Source of the DNA: Bactericera cockerelli
Taxonomy: Eukaryota; Arthropoda; Insecta; Hemiptera; Triozidae
Length of the DNA: 64,000 nt
Assembly: GCA_024516035.1 (NCBI GenBank)
Contig: CM044956.1
Coordinates: forward strand, 52,255,316-52,319,315
Direction: 5' to 3'
In this document: positions 1-12,284 of the stretch, in pieces
Position numbering within the stretch: position 1 is the stretch's first letter
Layout: every line of letters begins with the position of its first letter
The notes under the pieces: model-generated
What the model saw: only the letters and a program-made list of their open reading frames with translations
Databases searched by the model: none
What the model was told of the DNA's origin: nothing
Program-made: the position numbers and the translations under genes

Positions 1-567
1 AATTCATATTTGTGATTCGACGGCGTAGGAACTAAGAAGTGGGGATAGGATTGGGCAATTTGAATAAGTGCCCTTTCAGCATTATATGGCTATCATTTGG
101 TTGTAGCAGTGGCGTGACACCGTTTAACAGCAGAAATTGTGCGAAAGTGCCGGTTTTCAGATTTTTCCCTGTATTTTTACAGTAAACCCTAGCACCATGC
201 AAAATGTCAGCTTTGTAGGTAGTAGGGAAGTACCTCATAATTTATATACCATAATCGAGTATATTTCCTCCCTAAAATAACACCGTTTAACAGCATGATA
301 AGTGCGAAAGTTCGGTTTTCAGATTTTCCCCTGTACTTTTACAATGAACCCTAGCACCATACAAAATTTCATCTATGTAGGTAGTAGGGAAGTGCCTCAT
401 AATTTTATGCATAGTCGAGTATACTTTCTCTCTAAAATAACACAGTTTAACAGCAGAAATAGTGCGAAAGTGCCAGTTTTCAGATTTTTCCCTGTACTTT
501 TACAATAAACCCTACCATCATGCAAAATTTCAGCTTTTTAGGTAGTAGGGAAGTGCCTCATAATTTA

Positions 568-1280
568 TCTATATCTATAAAAGAAAGCTGTCTGTATGTA
601 TGTGTGTATGTGTGTATGTATGTTCCATATACAAATCCACACCGTTTGACTGAGAAACCTGAAATTTTGCACATAGGTCCCTTTGGATCAGGAAATTCTT
701 CTAGGCTAGATTATATTTCCCTGAGGTTAAGCTACAATGAGTAAGGATAAAAATGGATGGGTGACGCAAAAAAAATTCACGTTTTTTGACATAAATGACA
801 TTTTTTCTCGAAATTTGTCGCGACGGCCTATCAACTCAAAGCGAGAAAGTTTTAGGCAAGGGTTTGAGCTTTGAATTGACATATCGATCGCGAATTTCTG
901 ATGAGCCGTTCTTGAGCTACGCGGGGGAAGACCAGAAAATAGATGGGCGACAAAAAATATTCAGGTTTTTTTTCAGACCTAAATGACATTTTGTGTGTGT
1001 GTGTGTGTCTGTGTGTGTGTGTGGTGTGTGTGTGGTGTGTGTGTGGTGTGTGTGTGTGTGTGTGTGGTGTGTGTGGTGTGTGGGTGTGTGGGTGTGTGTG
1101 GGGTGTGTGTGGTGGGGGCGGGTGTGTGTGGGTGGGGGGTGGTGTGTGGGGTGGGTGGGTGTGTGTGGGTGGGTGGGTGGGTGTGTGTGGGTGGGTGGGT
1201 GTGTGTGGGTGGGTGGGTGTGTGTGTGTGTGCGTTGTGTGTGTTTGATGGGCTGGCGAAGCGGCGGGTGTAACCCGCTAG
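568..1280 (+). mobile_element. Non-autonomous Helitron
   Basis: The element starts with TC (TCTATATCTATAAAAG) directly after an A. It ends with the hairpin GCGGGT-GTA-ACCCGC followed by CTAG, and the next host base is T. This is the canonical Helitron signature: 5' TC, 3' CTRR, subterminal hairpin, insertion between A and T, and no target duplication. Removing 568-1280 rejoins a repeat unit that matches its neighbours, which confirms both ends. It carries a (GT)n-rich tract (about 988-1240) and encodes no transposase. The autonomous Helitron at the right edge of the window (62579 onward, minus strand) has nearly the same 3' hairpin, so it probably belongs to the same family. Confidence 0.88.
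988..1242. repeat. (GT)n/(GGGT)n microsatellite inside the Helitron
   Basis: Impure GT-rich simple repeat, shifting to GGGTGGGTG tracts in its right half. It accounts for the three overlapping Cys/Val/Gly-rich reading frames here, which are not genes. Confidence 0.95.
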
Positions 1281-1600
1281 TATACTAATATAGTATACTT
1301 TCTCCCTAAAACAACACCGTTTAACAGTTTTCAGAACTTTTTTAGATTTTTCCCTGTACTTTTACAATAAACCCTACCATCATGCAAAATTTCAGCTTTC
1401 TAGGTAGTCAGGAAGTGCTTCATAATTTAGATCCATAATCGATTATATTATATTTCCTCCCTAAAACCACACCGTTTAACAGCATGATAAATGCGAAAGT
1501 TTCGGTTTTCAGATTTTTCCCTGTACTTTTACAATAAACCCTACCATCATGCAAAATTTCAGCTTTCTAGGTAGCCGGGAAGTGCCTCATAATTTTGATG

Positions 1601-3349
1601 ATCTGTCAGTCAGTCAGTATCAAAATCGCAAATTTCAAAATTACATTATTCTGAAAGTTTTTTGCATAGAGTCTTTAAATTTTCAATGTCTTTTTAATGA
1701 TATTAGGACAATCTCTGTTTCATATCTCTATGATCAGTTGAACCGAAGATATGAGGGTGTAAAAAAACCGGTGGAATCGGTTCGTGTAAAGATACACTGC
1801 CGTGCTTGCTGGAACTTGGCCTGGCGCACTGCCGCGCGCTCAGATATAAAAAAAGGTTGGGTAAGGCTGCCCTAGGTTACAAGTCCCACCTGTTCCTCTG
1901 AAGAATTTCCCCAAAATACGGCTTTATGGCAAAACTCAATATGGCAACCACAAAAACGTAAGTAGTTATAAAATATCAGGTATACTTTCTTTATACTAAA
2001 CTTTTTTTTTTTGGAGTTGCTGGACGCCCCCCCCCCCTGCTCCGGCCGGAAACTGCCCCTACCTAACGCAAATGCTGCCTACGCCCTTGATCTGATCTGT
2101 GCTTATTTTCGTTTTGGTCCCCAAACTCACACTAAATTTGATGCAGAATTAAAAGACGTTTTTGTAACAACTCTGTAGAGCTCGAGATCTTGCGTATTGT
2201 CTGAGACAAGGAAAACTATAATGCTAACTCATGACATAAGATCTCGATTTTGTCTATTTCTTTCGCCCTTATAATTAGGTAGCTAGTTATTGTATCAGGG
2301 TAGGGATTACAAAAAAATGTAACATCATTTGTAAAAAGTATGTCTCAAACTCTCAGAAGTGTTCGTCCTTTGACCATATCTTTCGAACGGGTGGGAATTT
2401 CTCAATTCAGTTTGTTTCCATGGATAGAAAATTCACGGAGAGAATAGAAAAGTGCCTATGGCCGATCTATTTGAGACCTTAAAATTTCTATTGTTGGACA
2501 TCTTGATTTTTTTTCTCATCAAATGCGATGGTAATATATTATGGTTTGAAGTTGTACAATATTATCAATCTGCAGGTTGAATTTTTTTCATTTTAATCTC
2601 TATTTCAATTTCTTATCATAGTCAATGGATTTATCTTCATATGGGGAACTTGAGTTGACAAAAAGGCCATTATAAACACCCGGTACATTCTATCCCGTGA
2701 AATGCTCAAACAAAACAAAGAATTCAAATAAATTGAACCAATAAGAGGCCGGAATTTGTTGAAAGAGGGACCATCAGCTGTTCAAAGTTGGACGCACAAA
2801 TTTGTTCAATTCGAGACAGGTAAGGTTCCCTCTATGGTATATGATCTCTGTGGTACATACATACTAGGAGGTCTGGAGGTATCTACTTAGGTAATATTAA
2901 AGTTATTATTAACCATACCATAATATTTATTATTAATACACACTGTATTGCAGGCTGAGTGGTTATGGTTAGATGATTAGTTGGGCAACCTTGCTGGCAA
3001 GGGAATATTCAGAAGTGACACCAAATGTTAGGGTTTTTACTCGAGAATTTCTTAATTATTTGTCATTGGGGTAACTTCATGGGTTAGTAAAAATATTGCA
3101 TATTATTCTTATTCTTATTTTGCTGTACGTTTTGATGGCTCTCGGTTTTGTAACTTGAACATGGATTTTTTTCTTAATGTAGAGAAGAAAAATCTGTAGA
3201 GGAACACTAGATTTTACCCAATTGAACAGTGTGGGTACTGCGATGCGGACAACAGTGCATCATCCTCACTAAAAACCACCTCTCCCCCTAAACATATGAT
3301 CCCAGAACCATTCAATATATTACGTCGGGTATCAGTTATCAGTATATGT
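1601..3349. other. Gene-poor intergenic DNA
   Basis: No convincing exon or RNA gene. A segment at about 1806-1846 (CTTGGCCTGGCGCACTGCC) recurs at 15787-15825, so it is part of a dispersed repeat. A run of C lies near 2030. The rest is unremarkable AT-rich sequence. Confidence 0.6.
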
Positions 3350-3633
3350 GAGGGCTCTAGTATCAAAACCGGCTCTCTCCACTTTTTCTAATTTTACAGG
3401 ATAGGCAAAAAACATATTGAACGATAACCCTTTAATCAATGTATTTGAATGTGGAGAGAGAACAGTTTGAAAATGAACGCATATTTTACTACAGAATTAC
3501 TATAGGAGAGAGTAGGTTTTGAAAATTAGTAATGTTTTTTTCAGTCTATGCCACTTTAAAAAGAGATTCCAGGGGTACCACAACCTCATTTTCAATTTTT
3601 TTGGAGAGAGCCGGTTTTGATACTAGAGTCCTC
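3350..3633. mobile_element. MITE with ~31-bp terminal inverted repeats
   Basis: The ends at 3350-3380 and 3603-3633 are inverted copies of one another with a single mismatch over 31 bp (core CTCTAGTATCAAAACCGG). ATGT flanks both sides and may be a 4-bp target duplication. The 222-bp interior is AT-rich and non-coding, and repeats parts of the terminal GGAGAGAG motif. The superfamily is unclear from the ends alone. Confidence 0.8.
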
Positions 3634-3790
3634 ATGTACAATAGATACATACTGATAAAAGATCGAGGGGGTAAAACAAGACCTACAACTGAACTACCTG
3701 ATTGAGAATGGTCGAACAGCAGGTGAACTTTACAGCAATTTTGATGTTTGAAAGAAAAACAGGCTTAGTTGTGTTTTTGTGAAACATCCT

Positions 3791-3886
3791 GTATGCAGTG
3801 TAGGTCTGATGCTCTGATAAATGTATGCAGTGTAGGTCTGATGCTCTGAAAAATGTATGCAGTGTAGGTCTGATGCTCTGATAAAA
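3791..3886. repeat. 32-bp tandem repeat, three copies
   Basis: GTATGCAGTGTAGGTCTGAT repeats at 3791, 3823 and 3855 with near identity, immediately before a degraded 5S-type SINE. Confidence 0.9.
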
Positions 3887-3937
3887 TAAGCGCATCGTGA
3901 GGGACAGCAGCCAGTTTAAATCTGATTCTGACAGCGT

Positions 3938-4135
3938 TGATGGCTCGTTGAAAGCACTGGTTCTCGCAACATCTCCGAAGTTTCGGGATTCTGGCATTCC
4001 GGCCCAACCTATGCTGGGTGACGGGTTAATGTGGGTAGCAGGTATGTGAGTTTCATGCGAATAGAGGGTAACACACCTGTCGTGATATGACCAAATGACC
4101 ATGCAGTTGCAAGCGACGTTAAACCCAAATTCAAA
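3938..4135 (+). repeat. 5S rRNA-derived SINE copy (degraded head)
   Basis: The head GTTGATGGCTCGTTGAAAGC and CTGGTTCTCGCAACATC is a decayed 5S rRNA-like segment. It is followed by the shared SINE body (CATTCCGGCCCAACC, then GTTAATGTGGGTAGCAGGT) and ends near GCGACGTTAAACCC. The same body occurs in more than ten other places in the window on both strands. Confidence 0.75.
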
Positions 4136-4209
4136 GAAAACGAAATTGAGAATGCTTCTGGAATGAAGCTTTGGTTCCATTCAAAAACATACCGAGCTTT
4201 GATACTCAC

Positions 4210-7010
4210 GGATGGACGCTCATTTTTTTAGATCAATCCGTCACGTCGTAACCATAGCAACGCATGTCCTGCTACTATTCCAGCCCTACCCAGGAATGGG
4301 TGATTACAATAAATCTGCAGTAAGAATTGCAATTTTTTAAATTCATGTTGAACATTTTGCTGGCTGAAAGTACAAACGTGAAATGCATGGGTACTAGGTA
4401 TATTTTCCTTTACCTTACACTATGCCGCGCTGTCTCTTTCTAAGTCTACCTTTCTAGGTCTACTTTTCTAGGTCGCCCTCTAGGGCGTTCTTAACACCTC
4501 GGCCGTGGTGTTTGATTTGAGTAACTTGTTTGGTTTGTAATACATAAATGTCTGTCGTGATAAAAACAAAATAATCACACCGTTTGAAAATGATCCTGAC
4601 TACCAGCAAACAGTCTTCTGCATTAATACTTTTCCATGACGGTTAAAATTAAGGAAAATTAACAACTATGGCAGCCTAGATGAGTGATAAGAAATTGGTT
4701 TGGTTTCTTCACTCGCAGAATCTTGATGAGATGGTTCAGGATTATCCTCATAGAAGAAGCATTATCCTCCAGGGCAGACTCAGCCTCTGTGTATGTTTCA
4801 TTCTGGTGAAGGTAATTGAAAAAGCAAACCTCCAATGTCAACTAGTAGCGAACTCATCAAATCAGCATCATGATCATCGTTTGGAAATAGTTCACTCAAC
4901 CTAATGATGGAAGTATTACCCAGATGATCTCATGAATGATGCAAGCGGAACAGCGAGGTTTTATAAAAAGTTGATTCAGTAATGAAATCTATTAGAAGTA
5001 ATAATTTCTACTGTTTCCTTGTCTAGCTAGGGAAATAAAATCTTGGGGACTATGAACAGAGAGTAGTACAGCAGTCTGACTTCATAGGGTAGACCTGCAG
5101 TCTGGCTGTTAGACTGTAAACAGAGAGTAGTACAGCAGTCTGACTAGGGGACTATAAACAGAGAGTAGACCATCCAAGCCACAAGTGCTAACCAGTCTAG
5201 CTCACAGAAGTTTTAAAAGAATTTAGAACCTTTCAATTTGAGTCTGTTGTTCCCAAGATTTAGGGCGAAATTAATAGACAAATTCTATAACTCAAATCAT
5301 TGCTAAGCGTCGGTTTTCCCTATCTTACACAGTATGCAATCCGTGACTTAGCGCCACAGAGGTATTACGAAAACGTCAATTATATCTGCCCTTAGTCTGA
5401 TTAACCACTTTAACCAGTTCTACAGCTTATATGGTACCCGGTTGACCCAAAGAATTTGAAACCGTCAACGCCGGCGTTGCGTTGACTACAACTAGACATT
5501 TTTTTTTTGTGCTCCCTTCCCAATCTTAAACCCTCTCTTTCTTTCTATGTTTTTTCTTTATCATTTCTTCTCTTTCATTATTGTAAAGTTTTTTTTTAAG
5601 GAAGTTTTTTGTAAATATTTTCATTGTACCTGTCACCAATAAATGAGACTGTGTCTAGACTGTGAGAGTAAAGGGACTCTTTAGTTTCTTTCTTGCAGGA
5701 TAAACAGAGTATAGTATTGTAGTATAACAAGATTAACAAGATCAAATAAGATGAATTTTTCTCGTTGGGTTTTTTTAGATATCCCTGATCTTGATTTAGA
5801 CTATACCTACTTGGGTTTCTAAATAAACCTGGAGTTACTGAAAAAACGTTACATCGAAAAATGGCATGTGGTCGGATTTTTAAAGTCAGTCAGTCCATTT
5901 TGAATATTCATCCATTTTCATTCTACGTACAGGTAACTCAAACTTAACCACTATTTCATGCCAAATTCAACCAAGTATTCATACTCACATAATACACCCA
6001 CATATAACATAATCAATCTATCTAATCTTCATTGAAAAATACTTTATTGAATTAAGACTTATCTTACTGACCTACACCTACTAGCTGTACCTGGTGTGAA
6101 TGTATGATGTGAGAAAATTCCAAGCTGTAAAATCGTTAGTAATTAATAATTGCTACTTTATTTCAATGAGCAGACTATTAGAATAAATATTGGCGCTTAG
6201 TCTCATAATGCACCGAAGAAAATCATTGGGAACGAATTGTAACGAAGGATAGACCACACAAGGTACACAACCTACCTACCATTGTCAAGATATTGTAATT
6301 AATTTTTTTGTATGAAAATTAATTAAATTAATATAGCTTTCACCGAGGTAGATACTTAGTTACTTACTTATAGGTAATTCGACTAGTTAGTGTAGATAAG
6401 TTCCTTTTATGTGCTAAAACGTAAAAAACTGGTATTTTTGAGCCTTTGAGTTATTACCAAACTTTCATGCGCTTTCAAATATCTTTAACAACTTTGTCGA
6501 AACCATCAAAATCGGAACGAGCAACCTGCTGATCGCAGAGTTAAAGCGCCTTACGGGAAAAAGCCGTTAAAATCAGTTTGAAACAATAATTTTGGTGGTT
6601 TTCTCGCGGTTCTATGAGAATGATTATCTAATAACACCAAAAAATGGATGGAAGTTGATCGGTTTGGTTCTGTGAGCTAGGGGCAGGACAAGGAGGAATC
6701 TGCATCATCTGATCAGATTCTAGTAATTATTTCAAGTGAAGAGAGACCATCACGCTACCCCAGCATTCCAATAATCGTGTGTATCTTCAATTTGTAAATT
6801 TAAATTTAATTGCATTCAGTGTTCAATGAAATTCATTCATGGACAACAAGTTCTGTATGTTGGTACTTGTGCCTGTCCATTTAATTAATTAGGTACCTAC
6901 CTGTACCTTGTGCTTGGACAATTATCCTTCTTGTTTTGAAAGGAAGAGTTCTGTCAACAGGGTGCGCCCTGAGACCTGGATGTTTAAATCAGTAAAACAG
7001 AAAAGAGAGA
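4210..7010. other. Intergenic DNA with a LINE-like 3' tail and a short tandem repeat
   Basis: I see no gene. About 5040-5170 holds a ~48-bp imperfect tandem repeat built on AACAGAGAGTAGTACAGCAG, related to the copy at 36135-36250. Around 5560-5660 a T-rich stretch ending in CACCAATAAATGAGACTGTG resembles the 3' end of an old retroposon. The rest is AT-rich, with many TAGGTACCTAC-type motifs. Confidence 0.5.
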
Positions 7011-7019
7011 TGTTGTATA

Positions 7020-7095
7020 GATGTACATGAATATCAGGACATACCTGGACAGCTGTTTCGAGCTTATTTTTGTTCTCATCAGCAGGTAATAATTC
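7020..7095 (-). repeat. Dispersed repeat shared with 59635-59800
   Basis: On the minus strand this reads CCTGCTGATGAGAACAAAAA, then AAGCTCGAAACAGCTGTCC, then GTCCTGATATTCATGTAC. It matches plus-strand sequence at about 59735-59800 with few differences. It is an unclassified dispersed element fragment. Confidence 0.65.
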
Positions 7096-7715
7096 AGAGT
7101 ATCAATACCATCAACTAACCTCTCTATTTCAATCTGTATAAACAGAAAAAATTGAAAAGTAAATGCTCTAATCTTACTTACTTATACATGGCCAATACCT
7201 CAGTCGGTTTTTTGCTCGAGCCTCAAAAATACTTTGTCTCCATTTATTTCGATTTTCTCATCTCTTGTGACAGGTTAAACACCACCATTTCTTTTTTGAA
7301 CTTGGTCACACCATCTTGATGTGGGTCGGACTGTCAGGTGTATTTCGCAGGGGGTTAATTTTGCTAATACTTTTTACATTTGTTCCACTTTCATGTGGCT
7401 CTCGGCTAAGAATAAGAACAGCTGTCGTAAAAGTCGACCATCTCTCAGAAGAGATATTCCTGTTAGTGGACTGACAGGATCTTCATGTAACTCTCAGGAG
7501 CTACTGAGAAGCGATTCAAATGGCTGCTCAAACACTGCCTGAATTCACAAGAGACCAAGTTCAGAGGTGCTATACATTATTTGTTCCTTCATCTTTTCTT
7601 ATGTCCATCTTATTCGTCCATTTTTTTTATTTTTAGCACAACATCAGGTTGATTATATTATATTTATTATGTTTCTTATTTATTTGTTGTATGTTTTTTT
7701 TTTTTTTTTTTTTTA

Positions 7716-7858
7716 ATTGGGTTTAACGTCGCTTTCAAGTGCATTGTCTTGTCATATCACGACGGGGGTGTTACTCTCCATTCGCAGGAAACTCACAAAC
7801 CTCACCTAGCCGGAATACCAGCATCACGAAGTCTTCACTTCACTGGACGTTGTCCTTT
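7716..7858 (-). repeat. 5S-type SINE copy, 5' truncated
   Basis: Plus-strand GGGTTTAACGTCGCTTTCAA, CATATCACGACGGGGGTGTT and CCAGCATCACGAAGTCTTCA are the reverse complement of the SINE 3' end, body and distal 5S part. The 5' end is lost after the GGACGTT motif. Confidence 0.8.
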
Positions 7859-8059
7859 TTCTTTCACTTTGCCATTTCCCAAACCTACTTGGACTCTTCA
7901 TCATCCCCTCTTTTACGGCTGGATGCCCTTTCCGCCACTTAAGGGTACCAATGGTCAGTGAATATATCCTACATAATTAATCACAGCGCATTTATATTAA
8001 CTGTTAAGTGATAGATGTTAAGTGATTAACAAATCCTAGATATTAAATTCTGTTACATC

Positions 8060-8265
8060 TAACGTCGATGGTACATTGAATGCTTCTGTACCATCGAAAT
8101 TAAGCAACGGCCAGTGAAATGAAGACTATGTGATGCTGGCATTTCGGCCCAACCCATGCAGAGTGATGTTAATGTGGGTAGCAGGTTTGTGAGTTCCCTG
8201 CGACCAAACCCCCGTCGTAATATGACCAAACATTTTAAATCCACGTTAAACCCAAATTAAAGAAA
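8060..8265 (+). repeat. 5S rRNA-derived SINE copy
   Basis: Head CGTCGATGGTACATTGAATG followed by ATCGAAATTAAGCAACGGCC, which corresponds to the internal-control part of animal 5S rRNA. Then come the shared body (TTAATGTGGGTAGCAGGTTT) and the 3' CACGTTAAACCCAAATTAAA. Confidence 0.85.
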
Positions 8266-8269
8266 TCCT

Positions 8270-9418
8270 GTTACCTAATTCGGGCTTGTATCTTTTGGTC
8301 TGACAGGTCTATGCCCTAGATGTTTCAAGTTCCCCAGTGAGATATACAACTTCTCCGGTAGTATTTATCACTAAAAATACTAACTTGTTACTTGTATATA
8401 GTTAGTTAAATGGTAATTTTACATTGAGTATGAAGACCAATGCGACCATTCTCAGTCCTGTGGCTTAGTGTGCCATGTTTTCTCATACAATAGACATGGT
8501 GATGTTCATATTTTTCTTTTTTTTTGCTTGATATCTCCTTAACATCCAAGACATGCGTGACGAGGGTTTTACCCTCATTCGATTGAAAATCAAAAACCAG
8601 AATTTATGAAATTGAAAATCCCGAATCAACCTTTTCCTGATCTCCATGAGATTTATACAGTGATAAGAGACTGCTTGGAGTGCGTATAGGGATATGTTCA
8701 AGATAATGAAATCATACGTGACTGGTAAGTGGTATGTTGTCGTATTCATAATTGTAGATCATAAAAGCTTTTCATGGTGTTCTTCATGTAACTATTGTCT
8801 TAATAAAATAGTTTGACTGCTAATAATGTCCATAGAATAAGTATCTACTGTGCAGTTTTAATAATGTCCGTGTATGGAAATGATTTGGTTCACACAAACA
8901 CAATACAGGATATTTTACCAGTGGCAAGGTCTGTCATGAAAGGATCTAAAGAAAAGTTTTCGGTTTTTTGAAGGTAAAAGAGCTTTGCCAAACAATTGTT
9001 CTTGTTTGCAAAAAAAGAAGGACATTTGAGATGACCATGCTTCTTCATTTTCCTCATCCACACTGAGAAAGGAACAAGCTGAGATTATTGACATAATCAC
9101 GAGGACAGAATTATTATTATAGATTTCTACTTATGGCTTCGAAGATGGTCGCATTGAGGTCTTTTTAAGTATTAGGATTAAGCCAATCATAAACTCAAGC
9201 TGGTACTTTCATAGACAATATTAAAGCAAATAATTAATTTCGGATTGGAAATTTAAAACTAGGTAGTTTTTGCGATCATCAGTTGAAGGACAAAGGTGAC
9301 GAGTGGAGTCTATCTAATGGAAATTCTTGTAACCATCATCAGTTCTGACCCTGGAATTTTAGTGAAATAAAAGTAGATATTAATTAGGTGCTTAATCAGT
9401 GGTGGATTATGGGTGGTC
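8270..9418. other. Intergenic DNA, nothing recognised
   Basis: AT-rich sequence with no recognisable exon, RNA or element ends. Confidence 0.5.
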
Positions 9419-9545
9419 ATTCAAATTCAAACCCTCGCTGGCTATTCCCGGCCCCACTCAGGCTGGGTGAGGATAATTTAAGTAGCTGGTTTGTGAGTTT
9501 CTAACGAATGGAGGATAAAACCACCGTTGTGATGTAACCAAGCTG
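9419..9545 (+). repeat. Shared SINE body, longer-5S subfamily fragment
   Basis: CAAATTCAAACCCTCGCTGG then GGCCCCACTCAGGCTGGGTG. This CTATTCCCGGCCCCACTC variant also occurs at 16825 and 60960 and marks a second subfamily of the SINE. The 5S head is absent. Confidence 0.75.
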
Positions 9546-12180
9546 ACTAAAACAATAATAACAACAATATATTTGTCCACAGGGATTAGGGGCCGAGTTA
9601 AAAAATAGTATTACAAAAAAGTCCGTCCGGTTTTCCAACCGTGATTTTTTCTTTTCTCTCTTTTCCAACAATCTCATATTGGAGGTGTCAGAAGGGAGTT
9701 GAGAAAGGTTCGTCAAATTGCACAGTCCAAGTAATAGCTTTCGGAGATGCAATGTCTTCAATGAGTCAACAATCCGTATTAAATCAATAAGACTTAGTTT
9801 TTCAAATCATTTTATACGAAGAAGTGAGTACAAATATGGTGGATCGTGGGTATTATTAAGTATTAACTATACGTGTGTGTGCTTGTATGTATTATCATTT
9901 AGATTATCTAGTATAAATAAAACTATCTAACGACGTTAATTTGTGTGTAAACTATCCGATTAAAAGACTCTAAAAATGTACTTTTACTTGCCAATGATCA
10001 TATTATTATCTGAAAACCGATTGCTATCAATACATTACTGTTAGGTGATGACTCTGTTCTTTGATATTGTGTTTATTAACTTGCAATTATCATAACCTAA
10101 GACATTATGGTAAAAGCTTAAGTAAACAAGTATGTTCTTTCGAGAAAATAATCTTGAAAATGTTAGTCTTATCTCTTATCTTAAACGTTTGGCTCGATTT
10201 CTTGATCTTTCCACAAGCCAAATTGTAAATAAATAAATTAATGTTTTAATCTTTGTTTTCATATAGTGGGACCAGCTGATAGGTGGTAATGTAACAACAC
10301 CTTTAGTATATTTTTGGATAGGACCAGACCAGTCATGATGGCTGCTGTCTGCTATCTGTGGTCAGGTATATCTTACATAAAATCGTGTATTATAGACTAT
10401 ATAATTATATTATTACTTCCAAGAATACCTAATAGGTACAAGATTGGATCATCGGAAGTGTTTTGTCCATTGGCAATGTTTTTTTTTTTTTTTAATCTAG
10501 TAAATAAATTAATTACCAAAAAAAATTTCAATTGGAAAATTCCACGGATAGACCACAGTAATAGTAGCTGATTCTTTCAATTATGTTCTATAAGTCCCAC
10601 ATCCACATCCAACATTAAACAAAGTTCAGAATTAAAATGCAAATAGGTCCTAATTTACACAATATATTTCAGTACTGTTTGTAATGAGTTTTATTTGGTC
10701 TTAGCATACTAAAACAAGAGCGATAAGTAGAAGAAGAAGAAGAAAGAAGAAGAAAAAAAATGGAAAATATACAAGACATAAAAAAATTATTGAACTCAAA
10801 GAACCATTCTTGTAATAATGTTACGAAACAAATGGCAATGCAACAGAAAAATTAATATTTCTATTTTCAAACTTGTAAATAGTTACTCTGAGGAACATTT
10901 TTACAGTTTTTAATAATAATAATTACTATTGTGATAAGCATACATTATTTTCATGTGAATAAATTTAGCTCAATTAGTATTCCTTGTAAAACACATTATA
11001 CGAGTATTATTCTATGCTTACTTGAACGCCCTTTCTGTGCGAGTCCTTACTTGATTCATAATATGAATTATTCGACCGCTTCATAACTGTTAACTTGGAA
11101 AACATAAAATTGATTGTAGAAATAATAGGTGTAAAAGTTTAACTGAACTTCAGACACCTCCATCACTTGTTTATTAATGTCTTCATTAGCCATGGTAGTA
11201 CCATCTATTATAAACTTTGAACAAAGAACTGTTCTAACCTTTAGTTGTTTCCATCAGGATCAACGTCACTCAATTTTCTTTCATAACTTCTTCAAGTCCA
11301 AGTGTGAAATGTGCTAATCTAACATCTTATTAAGTTGATAGTTACAATGTGGTAAGTACCTTTATTTTTCATGAAATTTCACTGTAAATGCGATTGTAAC
11401 AATAATTTTGTTTTTTATCTCTCACTATATTCTTTTATGGCTACTATCTCTTCTATTTAAGTATGTGTAAATCTGAGGCAAAACTGCATATTACAAGTTG
11501 TGCTGAAATGTAAGTTTTAAATATGTATTACCTTGATTATCCTATTCATTTCAATAAGAAATATAAAACATGGGGTGCTAGACTGTTACTACTATGAAAT
11601 AGCATGTTTGGGCAACTGTATAGTTAATAAACACATTAATTGTCTCTTGTTGTATTAGTACTACATAATAAAGTCAAATTTCACATTGAAAATGCTGGAA
11701 GACTGTGAGCAGGTAGAAAATCAGTAGTCAGGCAGGATTATTTCAAAGAAACTACCTTGTACTATAGGTAAAATATCTGTTTTTGGCAGGTATGTGTGGA
11801 TAGCTTAGTGTACGAGTATTATGAACTTAAAATTTCAAAACACACAAGCTTACAAATTTTCAATATACAGTGAGAACCACTTTTACAAAGTGCAGTATTA
11901 ATGGATTCTTTTTATACGTTACTTTACGATCAATCTGAATTTTCGAGATGTTTCATGTTTTATCGTAGGTAATAATCTAGCTCATTGTCTCATCCTTGAA
12001 GGCTGATTGAACATGGTGAATGCGTTACCAAAGTCACCAATTCCGGAGAATCTTAAAAGAGAACAGTCTACTCATTTAGTTACAACCAAGTGAGCAATTA
12101 AAAAAATAAACATTGAAAGAATATGAAAATAGGTATCATTTTAGTTTAACTTTTTTTTGTGAATGTTTAATCGAAATAGA
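9546..12180. other. AT-rich intergenic DNA downstream of the thiolase/glutaredoxin gene
   Basis: No gene or classifiable element seen. There are simple A-rich and AAG-rich runs near 10730-10760. Confidence 0.5.
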
Positions 12181-12188
12181 AACGTTTT

Positions 12189-12194
12189 TTTATT
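12189..12194 (-). terminator. Candidate polyadenylation signal AATAAA
   Basis: AATAAA on the minus strand lies 91 bases past the stop codon of the gene at 12285-13505. It is the nearest good candidate for its mRNA 3' end. Confidence 0.6.
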
Positions 12195-12284
12195 GGAATT
12201 TCAAAAGATACAAAATTTTCTAAAAGAATACATGCTATTTTATAAATCATCTTATTTCCATTTCTAGCTTTCTCAAAAGTTATC

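Larger units (their letters stand above)
110..1600. repeat. ~160-bp tandem repeat, five or more copies
   Basis: A unit beginning near CACCGTTTAACAG recurs at about 118, 281, 441, 1315 and 1470. Each copy runs through a block reading approximately TTCAGATTTTTCCCTGTA and then GTAGGGAAGTGCCTCATAA. Spacings are 163, 160, then (after removing the 713-bp Helitron) about 161, and 155, so this was a continuous tandem array before the Helitron inserted. Copies differ by scattered substitutions. It shows no coding potential; short reading frames here are by-products of the repeat. Confidence 0.85.

Noticed and set aside
943..1288. Three overlapping Cys/Val/Gly-rich open frames
   Set aside because: Artefacts of the (GT)n tract in the Helitron.
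7321..7961. Short frames that might be small genes
   Set aside because: The later ones overlap the minus-strand 5S-SINE at 7716-7858, and the first has no recognisable motif.
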